NCBI RefSeq assembly: GCF_003382365.1
Contig: NZ_QTSU01000005.1
Span: 124,001 to 188,000, forward strand
Direction: 5' to 3'
DNA from: Lysobacter silvisoli
GTDB taxonomy: Bacteria > Pseudomonadota > Gammaproteobacteria > Xanthomonadales > Xanthomonadaceae
DNA length: 64,000 nucleotides
The stretch's first letter is position 1. Each line of letters starts with the position of its first letter. Shown one piece after another: positions 39,260-47,710 of the stretch. Made by a program: the position numbers and the translations under genes. Below the pieces are notes generated by a model that did not search any database, was not told the origin of the DNA, and was given only the letters and a program-made list of their open reading frames with translations.

Positions 39260-39295
39260 CCGCGGCCGGCGCCGGACGGATGTCCGGCGGCCCGG

Positions 39296-39312
39296 ATGTC
39301 CACCGGGGACAT
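39296..39312. promoter_or_regulatory. Inverted repeat upstream of the pectin LacI gene
   Basis: ATGTCC ACCGG GGACAT is a perfect 6-bp inverted repeat with a 5-base spacer containing CCGG. Its core resembles TGACACCGGT, so the regulator may control itself from here. Confidence 0.5.
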
Positions 39313-39359
39313 GCACGGCTAGGATATGCCTATCCCGCCACCGGCCCCCGCCGCCCGCC

Positions 39360-40451
39360 ATGACCGACTCCCCCTCCAGCGGCACCCGCCGCGCCCCGCG
39401 CCCGGCCAAGGCCGGCGACCCGGCGCGCATGCCCGCGCCGGGCAAGGCCACCATCAACGACATCGCGCGCCTGGCGGCGGTGTCGAAGAAGACCGTGTCG
39501 CGGGTGATCAACAACTCTCCGCTGGTGCGGCCGGACACGCGCGAGAAGATCCAGACGCTGATGAAGCAGCTGGGCTACGCGCCCGATCCGCAGGCGCGCG
39601 GCCTGGCGTTCCGGCGCTCGTTCCTGATCGGCCTGGTCTACGACAACCCAACCGCGCAGTACATCGTCAACATGCAGTACGGCGCGCTGGACGCGTTGCG
39701 CGACTCGGGCTACGAGCTGGTCGTGCACCCCTGCGACAGCAACCGCGACGACTACATCGACGGCATCCGCCGCTTCGCCCTGCAGCAGAAACTGCACGGC
39801 GTGATCCTGATCCCGCGCGTGTCCGAGGACGATCAGCTGGCGCGGGCGTTGCGCGAGATCGACGTGCGCTACGTACGCATCGCCTCGATCCCGCTGGACG
39901 ATCCGGCGCATATGCTGCACACGCAGGAGCGCCAGGCCGGCGTGGAAGCGGCCAACTACCTGCAGTCGCTGGGCCACCGCCAGCTGGGCCTGATCACCGG
40001 CCCGCACCGTTACCGTTCCTCGATCGAACGCGGCGGCGGCTTCGCCCACGGCCTGGCGCAACGCGGCATCGAGCTGACGCCGGACTACGTGTTCGAGGGC
40101 GGCTACACCTTCGAATCCGGCGTGGCCGGCGCCGAGTATCTGCTGGCCAAGTCGCCGCGCCCCACCGCGATCTTCGCCTGCAACGACGAGATGGCCGCCG
40201 GCGTATACAAGGCGGCCATGCGCCGCGGCCTGAGCATTCCCGGCGACCTGTCGGTGGTGGGTTACGACGACAGTCCGCTGGCGACCCAGTTGTGGCCGGC
40301 GCTGACCACGATCCACTCGCCGATCCGCGACCTCGGCCGCCAGGCCGCGCAGATGTTGCTGGCGCCCGAACACGCCCCGGCCCCGACCCAACCGCTGTCG
40401 GTGACCCCGCACCTGGTGGTGCGCGATTCCAGCCAACCGCCGCCGGTCTGA
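39360..40451 (+). CDS. LacI-family regulator of the pectin locus
   Basis: A 363-residue LacI/GalR repressor with an extra N-terminal stretch of about 25 residues before the helix-turn-helix (INDIARLAAVSKKTVSRVINNS, residues 31-52). The sensor domain ends with VVGYDDSPLATQLWPALTTI. Its place between the TRAP operon and kduI/kduD, and the repeated TGACACCGGT sites in front of each pectin transcript, suggest it represses them. A uronate-derived keto-sugar is the likely inducer. It is a functional analogue of the IclR-type KdgR of enterobacteria but from another family. Confidence 0.92.
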   Translation: MTDSPSSGTRRAPRPAKAGDPARMPAPGKATINDIARLAAVSKKTVSRVINNSPLVRPDTREKIQTLMKQLGYAPDPQARGLAFRRSFLIGLVYDNPTAQYIVNMQYGALDALRDSGYELVVHPCDSNRDDYIDGIRRFALQQKLHGVILIPRVSEDDQLARALREIDVRYVRIASIPLDDPAHMLHTQERQAGVEAANYLQSLGHRQLGLITGPHRYRSSIERGGGFAHGLAQRGIELTPDYVFEGGYTFESGVAGAEYLLAKSPRPTAIFACNDEMAAGVYKAAMRRGLSIPGDLSVVGYDDSPLATQLWPALTTIHSPIRDLGRQAAQMLLAPEHAPAPTQPLSVTPHLVVRDSSQPPPV

Positions 40452-40546
40452 TCCGGCCGCGCTAAATCCGGCTGCCGCGCGCGGCCCCCGCTTTCCGCCC
40501 GATGTCCCCGGTCCGTCCCGCACCGACGGCCCGTTCGGGCGTCTTT

Positions 40547-40577
40547 TTGACACCGGTTACCAAAACCCCGCTATGAT
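40547..40577 (+). promoter_or_regulatory. kduI promoter with overlapping operator
   Basis: TTGACA (40547-40552) and TATGAT (40572-40577) with a 19-base spacer form a likely sigma-70 promoter. The near-palindrome TTGACACCGGTTACC (40547-40561) covers the -35 box, so a bound regulator would block polymerase. Confidence 0.65.
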
Positions 40578-40624
40578 CGCCGCATGCGCCGCTCAGGGCG
40601 GCCGCGCCACTCCCGGAGGCCCCG

Positions 40625-41470
40625 ATGTTCCGCAAGACCTACCACGCCACCCATCCGGACATGATGGCCGGCGCCAGCAACGAGCAACTGCGCCAGCGCT
40701 ACCTGATCGATGGCCTGTTCGCACCCGGCGAAATCCGTCTGAACTACTCGCACAACGAACGCTTCGTGATCGGCGGGGCCGCCCCCACCGACGCGCCGCT
40801 GGCGCTGCCCGCGCAGAGCGAACCGGCCTCGGCCGCGGGCCAGCCGTTCCTGCAGCGGCGCGAACTGGGCGTGGTCAACGTGGGTGCGGGCGCCGGCAGC
40901 GTGACCGTGGACGGCCAGCGCCATGCGCTGCAGCCCAAGGACGCCCTGTACGTGCCCATGGGCAGCGCCCAGGTCGAGTTCGCCTCCGACGATCCGGCCG
41001 CGCCGGCCAAGTTCTACCTGGCGTCCACCCCTGCGCATGCGCGCTTTGAGACCGTGCACATCTCGATCGAGCGCGCGGTGCCGCTGGAGCGCGGCGCGCT
41101 GGAGACCTCGAACGAACGCACGATCTACCAGTACATCGTGCCGGCCACCTGCCAGTCCTGCCAGCTGCTGCTGGGCCTGACCGTGCTCAAGCCCGGCAGC
41201 GTGTGGAACACCATGCCGCCGCACCTGCACGACCGCCGCTCCGAGGTCTACTTCTATTTCGACCTGGGCGACCAGAGCGTGATGCATTTCATGGGCGAGC
41301 CCAGCGACATGCGCCACCTGGTGATCGGCAACGACGAGGCGGTGGTGTCGCCGCCGTGGTCGATCCACATGGGCTCCGGCACGCGCAACTACTGCTTCAT
41401 CTGGGCCATGGGCGGCGAGAACCTGGATTACACCGACATGCACCAACTCGATCTGTGCCAGCTCAAGTGA
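40625..41470 (+). CDS. kduI: 5-keto-4-deoxyuronate isomerase
   Basis: A 281-residue cupin-fold isomerase that converts 5-keto-4-deoxyuronate (from unsaturated galacturonate) to 2,5-diketo-3-deoxygluconate. Zinc ligands are His200, His202, Glu207 ([10 protein letters not shown]) and His248 (WSIHMG). The [12 protein letters not shown] segment is also diagnostic. The length is normal. GGAGG lies seven bases before ATG 40625. It is followed after 10 bases by kduD, the next pathway enzyme. Confidence 0.95.
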   Translation: MFRKTYHATHPDMMAGASNEQLRQRYLIDGLFAPGEIRLNYSHNERFVIGGAAPTDAPLALPAQSEPASAAGQPFLQRRELGVVNVGAGAGSVTVDGQRHALQPKDALYVPMGSAQVEFASDDPAAPAKFYLASTPAHARFETVHISIERAVPLERGALETSNERTIYQYIVPATCQSCQLLLGLTVLKPGSVWNTMPPHLHDRRSEVYFYFDLGDQSVMHFMGEPSDMRHLVIGNDEAVVSPPWSIHMGSGTRNYCFIWAMGGENLDYTDMHQLDLCQLK

Positions 41471-41480
41471 GGCCGCGCGC

Positions 41481-42239
41481 ATGACCGCTTCGCCGTTCGA
41501 TCTCAGCGGCCGCGTCGCGTTGGTGACCGGCGGCAACCGCGGACTGGGCCAGGGCCTGGCCCTGGCGCTGGCCGCGGCCGGCGCCGACATCGCCGTGGTC
41601 GCCACCGGCCCGGCGATCGACACGGGCCGGCACGTGCGCGCGCTGGGGCGCCGCTTCCACGCTATCGAGGCGAACCTGTCCACGCTGGCGCCCATCGCGC
41701 GCATCGTCGAGGAGACGGTGACGCAATTGGGTTCGGTGGACATCCTGATCAACAACGCCGGCCTGATCCGGCGCGCGGACGCGGTCGATTTCACCGAGGC
41801 CGATTGGGACGCGGTGGTCGACGTGAACCTCAAGAGCGCGTTCTTCCTGGCCCAGGCCGCCGGACGTCGCATGATCGCCGCCGGCAGCGGCAAGATCGTC
41901 AACGTGGCCTCGATGCTGTCGTTCCAGGGCGGTATCCGGGTGCCCTCGTACACCGCCAGCAAGTCCGGCCTGGCCGGCATCACCCGCCTGCTCGCCAACG
42001 AGTGGGCCGGCAAGGGCGTGAACGTCAACGCGATCGCGCCGGGCTACATGGCCACCGACAACACCGCCCAGCTGCGCGCCGACGAAAACCGCAACCGCGA
42101 CATCCTGGCGCGTATTCCCGCCGGCCGCTGGGGCGAGCCCTCCGACCTGGCCGGCGCCGTGGTGTTTTTGTCCAGCGCGGCCTCGGACTATGTGCACGGC
42201 GCGATCCTGCCGGTGGATGGCGGCTGGCTGGCGCGTTGA
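41481..42239 (+). CDS. kduD: 2-deoxy-D-gluconate 3-dehydrogenase / 2,5-diketo-3-deoxygluconate reductase
   Basis: A 252-residue classical short-chain dehydrogenase. Cofactor motif TGGNRGLGQG at residues 16-25, NNAG near 91-94, catalytic Ser144, Tyr157 and Lys161. It reduces the KduI product to 2-keto-3-deoxygluconate with NAD(P)H. It lies ten bases after kduI and is co-transcribed. Product feeds KdgK encoded at 28176-29195. SDR enzymes are broad, but kduI next door makes this assignment firm. Confidence 0.93.
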   Translation: MTASPFDLSGRVALVTGGNRGLGQGLALALAAAGADIAVVATGPAIDTGRHVRALGRRFHAIEANLSTLAPIARIVEETVTQLGSVDILINNAGLIRRADAVDFTEADWDAVVDVNLKSAFFLAQAAGRRMIAAGSGKIVNVASMLSFQGGIRVPSYTASKSGLAGITRLLANEWAGKGVNVNAIAPGYMATDNTAQLRADENRNRDILARIPAGRWGEPSDLAGAVVFLSSAASDYVHGAILPVDGGWLAR

Positions 42240-42276
42240 TCCCATCGAATTGATCCGCCGACTCAGGAGGTCGACG

Positions 42277-42717
42277 ATGCGCAGCGGCCCGATGCTCCGC
42301 GTTCTACTCGCTGCCTGGGTCATCGGCGGGTTCGCTCACACCGCGCAGGCGCAATGCCGCCGCGACTCCTACGTGGAAACAGCCAGCGCCGTAGCGATCG
42401 CCCAGCCCGGTCCGCACGAAGGCCGCGGCACCACCACCGCCTACCCGTTCTTCGAGCACGCCGCCGGCTTCGACCTCGCCTTCCGCCAGCGCGCCCTGCA
42501 CCGCGGTTCCAGCATCGGCGAGCACCGCAACGACAAGGACGAAATCTATTACGTGCTCAGCGGCCAGGGCCGACTGATGCTGGACGGCGCCTACCGCGAC
42601 GTGACGGCAGGCGACGCCATCCTCACGCGCAAAGGCAGCACCCATGGCTTGCAGCAGCGCGGGCGCGAGGATCTGGTGATCCTGGTGGTATATCCCCGGC
42701 AGGCTAAGTCCTGTTGA
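42277..42717 (+). CDS. Secreted single-domain cupin
   Basis: A 146-residue protein with a signal peptide (residues 1-25, cut AQA-QC) and a cupin barrel. Likely metal ligands are His83 and Glu89 in GEHRNDKDE and His123 in STHG. AGGAGG six bases before ATG 42277 gives an excellent ribosome site. It lies 37 bases after kduD, so it may belong to the operon. KdgF, a cupin that opens unsaturated uronates, is a pathway partner of KduI but is normally cytosolic; an exported relative would be new. A different role, such as binding a sugar acid, is equally possible. Confidence 0.8.
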   Translation: MRSGPMLRVLLAAWVIGGFAHTAQAQCRRDSYVETASAVAIAQPGPHEGRGTTTAYPFFEHAAGFDLAFRQRALHRGSSIGEHRNDKDEIYYVLSGQGRLMLDGAYRDVTAGDAILTRKGSTHGLQQRGREDLVILVVYPRQAKSC

Positions 42718-42761
42718 GGTCGATGAGGTGGGTGGACGCGCGCCCCTCACTCCAACCCGCC

Positions 42762-42985
42762 CCCCGGCCCGCCCGCATAGGGGGCGGGCGTTCTGTACAG
42801 CGCGAGCCAATGGCTCGCAAGCGCTGCCCCTCACCGCGCGAGCGGGAGAGGGGCTAAAAGCAGACATCATCATCGCCGACTTCAATCGGCACCCCGGCCC
42901 GACCGCACAGCGGTCGGGCGTTCGGTGCGGCGCGAGCCAGTGGCTCGCAAGCGCCGCCCCTCACCCCGCTTGCGGGAGAGGGTTA
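42762..42985. repeat. Tandem repeat, two units with 130-base period
   Basis: Units start at 42762 and 42892 with CCCCGGCCCG. Each contains CGCGAGCCA-TGGCTCGC and ends with CGGGAGAGGG. Each holds small hairpins. The CTCTCCCGC-type end is shared with the element at 57822-57948. Confidence 0.7.
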
Positions 42986-43177
42986 GGGTGAGGGGGTGAG
43001 CGCAGCGAATGCTCTTGCTCCTCGCTCGGGCCCCGAACTCGCCATACCAATAGAAGACCCGGAGGGCGGCGCACAGGACGTGCGCCGTTTTCCGCTCGGG
43101 CAGGATGCCCGATCGGAAAATCCCCGCGCGCGCATCGATCTCGCAGGGGAGCTCTGGCGAAGCGTTTTTCTTGGGTT

Positions 43178-43207
43178 ACTTTCTTTTGACGCTTATCAAA
43201 AGAAAGT
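43178..43207. repeat. Perfect 12-bp-stem hairpin within a larger repeat element
   Basis: ACTTTCTTTTGA, loop CGCTTA, TCAAAAGAAAGT. It lies in an element (about 43040-43230) of a type I recall as widespread between genes of xanthomonads. It is A/T-rich against the background. Confidence 0.75.
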
Positions 43208-43264
43208 GACCCGGCCGCTTGCGGACGGAAGCTGTTGCTGTTGCTTGAAGGCAAGAGCTAAAGA

Positions 43265-43300
43265 GCAAATCCCCCTCAATCCCCTTTGTCAAAGGGGGAC
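43265..43300. repeat. Single arm of the AAATCCCCC palindromic family
   Basis: GCAAATCCCCCTC followed by CCCCTTTGTCAAAGGGGG. It matches one arm of the elements at 3810 and 6667; the second arm is missing. Confidence 0.65.
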
Positions 43301-43338
43301 GACAAGCAAAGGCGGAAGCAGGGGAGACGAGGTTGCGG

Positions 43339-43441
43339 CGTAGGTGCGGATTCGCGGTCGCAGCTTGCGCAGCTCCTACAGGGGACGCCGCAACGCTCGA
43401 CGTAGCTGCGGATTCGCGGTCGCGGCTTACGCCGCTCCTAC
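43339..43441. repeat. Two copies of a 42-bp GTAG...CTAC repeat
   Basis: Copies at 43339-43380 and 43400-43441 read CGTAG-TGCGGATTCGCGGTCG and end in GCTCCTAC. Related copies, partly inverted, lie at 52482-52577. Confidence 0.7.
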
Positions 43442-43469
43442 CCCAAAGCGGGGCGCGCACAAACGAAAC

Positions 43470-43493
43470 GGCCGGCGATTCGCATCGCCGGCC
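43470..43493. terminator. Terminator hairpin beyond the TonB-dependent receptor
   Basis: GGCCGGCGAT, loop TCGC, ATCGCCGGCC. T-rich runs flank it on both strands (GTCGTTTTT on plus, GTTTCGTTT on minus). It likely ends the minus-strand receptor transcript. Confidence 0.75.
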
Positions 43494-43517
43494 GTCGTTT
43501 TTCGCATCAGCTACGTA

Positions 43518-46424
43518 TCAGAAGCGGTAGTCGGCGCTCACGTACCAGAACGAACCCGGCAGATCGTAGGTGCCCGCGTCGTAGCCGTTGAGCGAGCAGG
43601 TCACGCACACCGGCGGCTCCTTGCCGAAGATGTTGTTGGCGCCCACCGACAGCTTCAGCCCGTCCACCGTCAGCGCGTTCTTCCAGCCGAACTGCACGTC
43701 GTGATAGGTGACCGAGCCCAGGGTGTTGACGTTCTGCGGGTTCAAGCAGCCCGGCTTGGGACCGGCGAACACCGAGTTGCCGCAGTCTTCCTCGACCGCG
43801 CTGATGTAGCGCACGTTCCAGCTCAGGTCCAGATCGCCCTTGGTCCAGCCCAACTGCAGGTTGGTCTGCCATTCCGGAATCGCGCTGTCGGACACTTCCA
43901 CGCCGACCTTGCGCTGCGACACGTTGCCGTCGATGTCCACGGCCTTGTAGTCGTTGACGAAGGTCGACTGCAGGTTCGCGGTCAGGCGGCCCCAGCTCCA
44001 ATCCGGGCTGGCCCAGTTGACCTTGATGTCGACGCCGTCGGTCTCGACGCTGCCCAGGTTGCTGAGGAAGTTGTTGGGCGGGTTGAGGTTGCCGCTGGCC
44101 GCGCGCGAGAACGGCGAGCACACGGCCGGGTTGGTGCCGCCGCCGGCCAGACAGGCGTTGAGCAGGGCCTGCAGATCGCGGGCCTGGATCGCCCCTTCGA
44201 TCTCGTGGTGGTAGTAGTTCAGCTCGAAGTCCAGCTTGCTCGACCAGGACAGGTCCTCCGCCCAGCCCGGGCTGTAGACCACGCCGAAGGTGTAGCTGTC
44301 GGACTCTTCCGGCTCCAGGTTCGGATTGCCGCCGGTGAAGGTGGTGATCTGGGTGTTGGCCTGTTCGAAGCCGGGCGGCACGCCCTGCGCGTTACAGCCG
44401 GCCACGTACTGCGGAGCCGGGCCGCCGCCGCCGGTCGGGCCGCAGGGGTCGACCAGGCTGGCGCCGAACTGGGTCAGGCCGTACAGCTCGCCCAGGTTCG
44501 GCGCGCGGAAGCCCTGCGAGTAGGTGCCGCGGAACACCAGGTCCTCGATCGGCTGCCAGCGGAAGCCGGCCTTGCCGGTGGTGGCGCCGCCGAAGGTGGA
44601 GTAATCCGAGTAGCGGATCGCCGCGGTCAGGTCCAGGGTGGACAGCACCGGGAAGTTGAACTCGGTGTAGACCTCGCTCACGTCGTAGCTGGCGCTGACC
44701 GGCGCGGCGAAGGAGTCCTGCGACTCGCCGCTCTGGCGCAGCGGATCGGGGTTGAACTCGCCGCGGTAGCGGCGGTGCTCGACGCCGGCGGCGAAGCCGG
44801 CGGCGCGGTCGCCGATATCGAACAGGTCGCCGGTGATGTTGGCCGAGAACAGGTCCAGGACCTGCTTGCTCGAGTCGATCTGGCGGGTGCGGATCCAGTC
44901 GATCATGGCCTGGGTCATCGGACGGCCCTGGCCGCCGAACAGATCCAGCGGCACGCAGCCCGGCACCGCCGCGCACACGGTCGGATCGCCCAGGGCGAGC
45001 TTGATCTTGGCGACGTTGTAGCCGTTGAGGAAGGTCTGCTCGGCCTTGTTCTCGGAGTGGACGTAGTTGGCGTCCCAGCCGAAGCCGCGCTCGCCGATGT
45101 CGAACACGCCGTCCAGGCCGATGTTGAAGTAGGTGGTGTCCACGTCCTGGTGGAAGATGCGCGGGCCGACTTCGATCGGACGCTTGGTGATCCAGCCGAA
45201 GTTGGTGGCCGGGTCCAGGGTGATGCCGAACGGGTTGTACGGGTTGTTGGCGTGCACGATCACCGTGTCGGCGATGCCACCGGTGCCGGCGAAGGGACCG
45301 ACGAAGATCGGTTCCGGCGCGGCCTGGTTGGTCGAGGTGCGGTTGTTGTACAGCGCCTTGACGTGCAACCGGGTGTTCTCGGTCAGGTCGTAGTTGATGC
45401 TGGTGAACAGCGCCTTGCGCTTGCTTGGGGTCAGCAGCAGGTTGAACGGCGCGAAGTTGAAGCGGTCGGCACCGCTGAAGCCGTGGTAGGTGCCGCCGTT
45501 GGGGTTGTTCGGGTCGAACACCGGCACGGTGGTGCCATTGTTGAGGGTGATGTCGTACCAGTTGTCGCCGGCCGCGTCGCAACCGCCCACGCCCGTCACC
45601 GGGCGGCTGGGGTCGCAGAAGGTGAAGCGGCCCTGCGGCACGCCCGAGCTGCCCGCGGCCAGGCCCGCGCCCGGTACCGGTTCGGACGACTGCTTCCACT
45701 TGCCCGAGCTGATTTCCTTCTGCTCGAAGTAGCTGGCGCTGAACACCGCCGACCAGCGCTCGCCGCTGCCGCCCAGGGTCAGGCTGGCCTCGGTGGTGTC
45801 GCCGCCGCGGTCCCACTGGCCGAAGTAGCCGTGGATCTCGGCGCCGTCGAACTTCTTGCGGGTGATGATGTTGACCACGCCGGCGATGGCGTCGGAGCCG
45901 TAGATCGCCGAGGCGCCGTCTTCCAGCACTTCGATGCGCTCGACGATGGCCAGCGGAATGGTGTTGACGTCGGCGCTGCCGCTGACGCCCGAGGCCGAGG
46001 ATTCGTTGACCCAGCGGATGCCGTCCACCAGCACCAGCACGCGCTGCGAGCCGAGGTTGCGCAGGTCGACCTGGGCCGAACCGGCGCCGATGCCGCCGCC
46101 GTCGGGCGGATAGCCGAAGTTGCCGGAGGAGTTGAACTTGGCGTTCAGCGCCTTGCCGCCGGCGGTGAGCTGCTGCAGCACTTCGCCGACGCTCTGCACG
46201 CCGGTCTTTTCGAGCTTGGCGCGGTCGAGCACGAACACCGGCTGGGCGGTGACGGCGTTGGTCTGCTTGATGCGGGTACCGGTCACGGTGACCGTGTCCA
46301 GCGTGGTCGCGGACTGGGCGGGTGCGGCGGGTGCGGCGTCCTGGGCGGCGGCAAGGCCGGGCAGGCTGATCAGCAACGACAACTGGATGGCTTTCGCCAA
46401 GGACTGGCGGCGCAGCGGCTTCAT
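43518..46424 (-). CDS. TonB-dependent receptor, ligand unknown
   Basis: A 968-residue outer-membrane receptor. Signal peptide residues 1-28 (PGLAAAQDA); TonB-box region [11 protein letters not shown]; plug motifs [47 protein letters not shown]. The barrel ends YVSADYRF with the terminal Phe needed for assembly. ATG 46424 has GGGAGAGAG ahead. No sugar, metal or siderophore gene is next to it, so the ligand is open. Several cysteines sit in extracellular loops. It stands alone, with a terminator directly after it. Confidence 0.92.
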   Translation of the reverse strand: MKPLRRQSLAKAIQLSLLISLPGLAAAQDAAPAAPAQSATTLDTVTVTGTRIKQTNAVTAQPVFVLDRAKLEKTGVQSVGEVLQQLTAGGKALNAKFNSSGNFGYPPDGGGIGAGSAQVDLRNLGSQRVLVLVDGIRWVNESSASGVSGSADVNTIPLAIVERIEVLEDGASAIYGSDAIAGVVNIITRKKFDGAEIHGYFGQWDRGGDTTEASLTLGGSGERWSAVFSASYFEQKEISSGKWKQSSEPVPGAGLAAGSSGVPQGRFTFCDPSRPVTGVGGCDAAGDNWYDITLNNGTTVPVFDPNNPNGGTYHGFSGADRFNFAPFNLLLTPSKRKALFTSINYDLTENTRLHVKALYNNRTSTNQAAPEPIFVGPFAGTGGIADTVIVHANNPYNPFGITLDPATNFGWITKRPIEVGPRIFHQDVDTTYFNIGLDGVFDIGERGFGWDANYVHSENKAEQTFLNGYNVAKIKLALGDPTVCAAVPGCVPLDLFGGQGRPMTQAMIDWIRTRQIDSSKQVLDLFSANITGDLFDIGDRAAGFAAGVEHRRYRGEFNPDPLRQSGESQDSFAAPVSASYDVSEVYTEFNFPVLSTLDLTAAIRYSDYSTFGGATTGKAGFRWQPIEDLVFRGTYSQGFRAPNLGELYGLTQFGASLVDPCGPTGGGGPAPQYVAGCNAQGVPPGFEQANTQITTFTGGNPNLEPEESDSYTFGVVYSPGWAEDLSWSSKLDFELNYYHHEIEGAIQARDLQALLNACLAGGGTNPAVCSPFSRAASGNLNPPNNFLSNLGSVETDGVDIKVNWASPDWSWGRLTANLQSTFVNDYKAVDIDGNVSQRKVGVEVSDSAIPEWQTNLQLGWTKGDLDLSWNVRYISAVEEDCGNSVFAGPKPGCLNPQNVNTLGSVTYHDVQFGWKNALTVDGLKLSVGANNIFGKEPPVCVTCSLNGYDAGTYDLPGSFWYVSADYRF

Positions 46425-46628
46425 CTCTCTCTCCCTAAGACGTGGCTGGATTTTTTTTGTAGGCGCCGCGTCCCCTGGCTGCGGCGTCACGAGGTTGTAA
46501 ACAATTCGTGAATCCGCCACAAGCGGCAAAGTGCCTGCGCCGAGACCGAATGCTCAATTCCGCACACAAGCGCCCGCCGCGCCCCCTGTTCAGGGGCACG
46601 TTTCTTGCACAATCAATACGTTACACGT

Positions 46629-47429
46629 TCAGCCGCCGATCAGCAGGCTGACTGCGACCGTGACCAGGAAGCCCGCGAACACCCGCTTGAGGGTCAGGCC
46701 GTTGAGGCGGTGCGCCAGGCGGGTGCCGTAGGGCGCGGCGACCACCGAGGCCAGGGCCACGCCGATGGCGGCGGGCAGGTAGACGTAGCCGATGGCGTGA
46801 TGCGGCAGCGCCCCGGGCGGGGCGTGCAGGGCATAGCCCACCGCCGAGGCCAGGCCGATGGCCACGCCGCAGGCCGAGGAGGTGCCGACCGCGCGCACCG
46901 GCGCCACCCCGCGCCAGACCAGCAGCGGCACGGTCATGCTGCCGCCGCCGATGCCCACCACCGCCGACACCGCGCCGATGCCGACCCCGGCCGCGCTCAT
47001 CGGCACGCCGCGCGGCGGCGGCTCGTGGTCGGCCACGGTCGGCCGGTTCTTGCCGAACAGCAGCTGCGCGGCGGCGATCAGGCAGTAGCCGGCGACGATG
47101 TAGCGCAGCAGGTCGTCGTCGATGCGCACCGCGACCAGGCTGCCCAGCCAGCCACCGATGAGCAGGCCCGGCACCATCCAGCGCACGGTCGGCCACAGCA
47201 CGCTGCCGCGTTTGGCGTGCGCGCGCGCCGAGGCCGCCGCGGTCAGCACGATGCTGGCCAGCGAACTGGCCAGGGCGGTGTGCATGGCCGCTTCCTGCGG
47301 CACGCCCACCCACGGCGCCAGCCACGACAACGCCGCCACCAGCACCAGGCCGCCGCCCACGCCGAGCAGGCCGGCGAGCACGCCGGCGATCGCGCCCAAC
47401 AGCAGAAATACCGCCCAAGCGATCGTCAC
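46629..47429 (-). CDS. TSUP/TauE family permease
   Basis: A 266-residue inner-membrane protein of about eight helices. Two inverted halves each carry the family's glycine motif (GVLAGLLGVGGGLVL at residues 16-30; AVVGIGGGSMTVPLL in the second half). Members export or import sulfonates, sulfite or organosulfur anions. The start is GTG 47429, with GGAGA nine bases ahead; an adjacent ATG leads straight to a stop and is excluded. No sulfur gene is nearby, so the substrate is unknown. Confidence 0.9.
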   Translation of the reverse strand: MTIAWAVFLLLGAIAGVLAGLLGVGGGLVLVAALSWLAPWVGVPQEAAMHTALASSLASIVLTAAASARAHAKRGSVLWPTVRWMVPGLLIGGWLGSLVAVRIDDDLLRYIVAGYCLIAAAQLLFGKNRPTVADHEPPPRGVPMSAAGVGIGAVSAVVGIGGGSMTVPLLVWRGVAPVRAVGTSSACGVAIGLASAVGYALHAPPGALPHHAIGYVYLPAAIGVALASVVAAPYGTRLAHRLNGLTLKRVFAGFLVTVAVSLLIGG

Positions 47430-47556
47430 TGCATCGTCTCCGTCGTGGTGGCTCGTACCGGTCCGCGATCTTCGCGCGAAACACGCGTCGCGTCATTCGC
47501 ATCGCCCGCACGTCGGAACGGCCACGCCTCCAAACATCCGCCCGCACCCGACACAC

Positions 47557-47646
47557 CGTCATTCCGGCGAAAGCCGGAACCCATTTGGATTCCCCCCCTC
47601 GTCCCAGCCAAGATCAAAGTGGGTTCCGGCCTTCGCCGGAATGACG
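47557..47646. repeat. REP-like palindrome, CGTCATTCCGGCG type
   Basis: CGTCATTCCGGCGAAAGCCGGAACCCA at one end and the mirrored TGGGTTCCGGCCTTCGCCGGAATGACG at the other. Relative of the 85-bp units at 10552 but with CCGG cores. It lies between the TSUP permease and slt. Confidence 0.8.
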
Positions 47647-47698
47647 GATTCGTGGCCACCACCCGCGCCATCACGCAAGCGATTCACCATCGCTGGGC

Positions 47699-47704
47699 TA
47701 TAGT
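47699..47704 (+). promoter_or_regulatory. -10 box of slt, leaderless arrangement
   Basis: TATAGT, six bases (CCGGCC), then ATG 47711. Transcription would start at the A of the start codon. No Shine-Dalgarno is present. Confidence 0.5.
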
Positions 47705-47710
47705 CCGGCC

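Larger units (their letters stand above)
42718..43517. other. Gene-free stretch of about 800 bases made of repeats
   Basis: No coding sequence is convincing here. It contains a tandem pair of 130-bp-spaced repeats, a conserved hairpin element, one arm of the AAATCCCCC family, two copies of a 42-bp GC-rich repeat and a terminator, listed separately. Short open frames across it are repeat-derived. Confidence 0.75.

Noticed and set aside
43344-46511. Plus-strand open frame of 1,055 codons opposite the TonB-dependent receptor
   Set aside because: The minus-strand receptor has signal peptide, plug, barrel and terminal Phe; the plus frame is a composition effect.
46530-46628. Small gene between the receptor at 43518 and the TSUP permease
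   Set aside because: About 200 bases separate the two starts/stops; short frames there have no ribosome site or conserved sequence.
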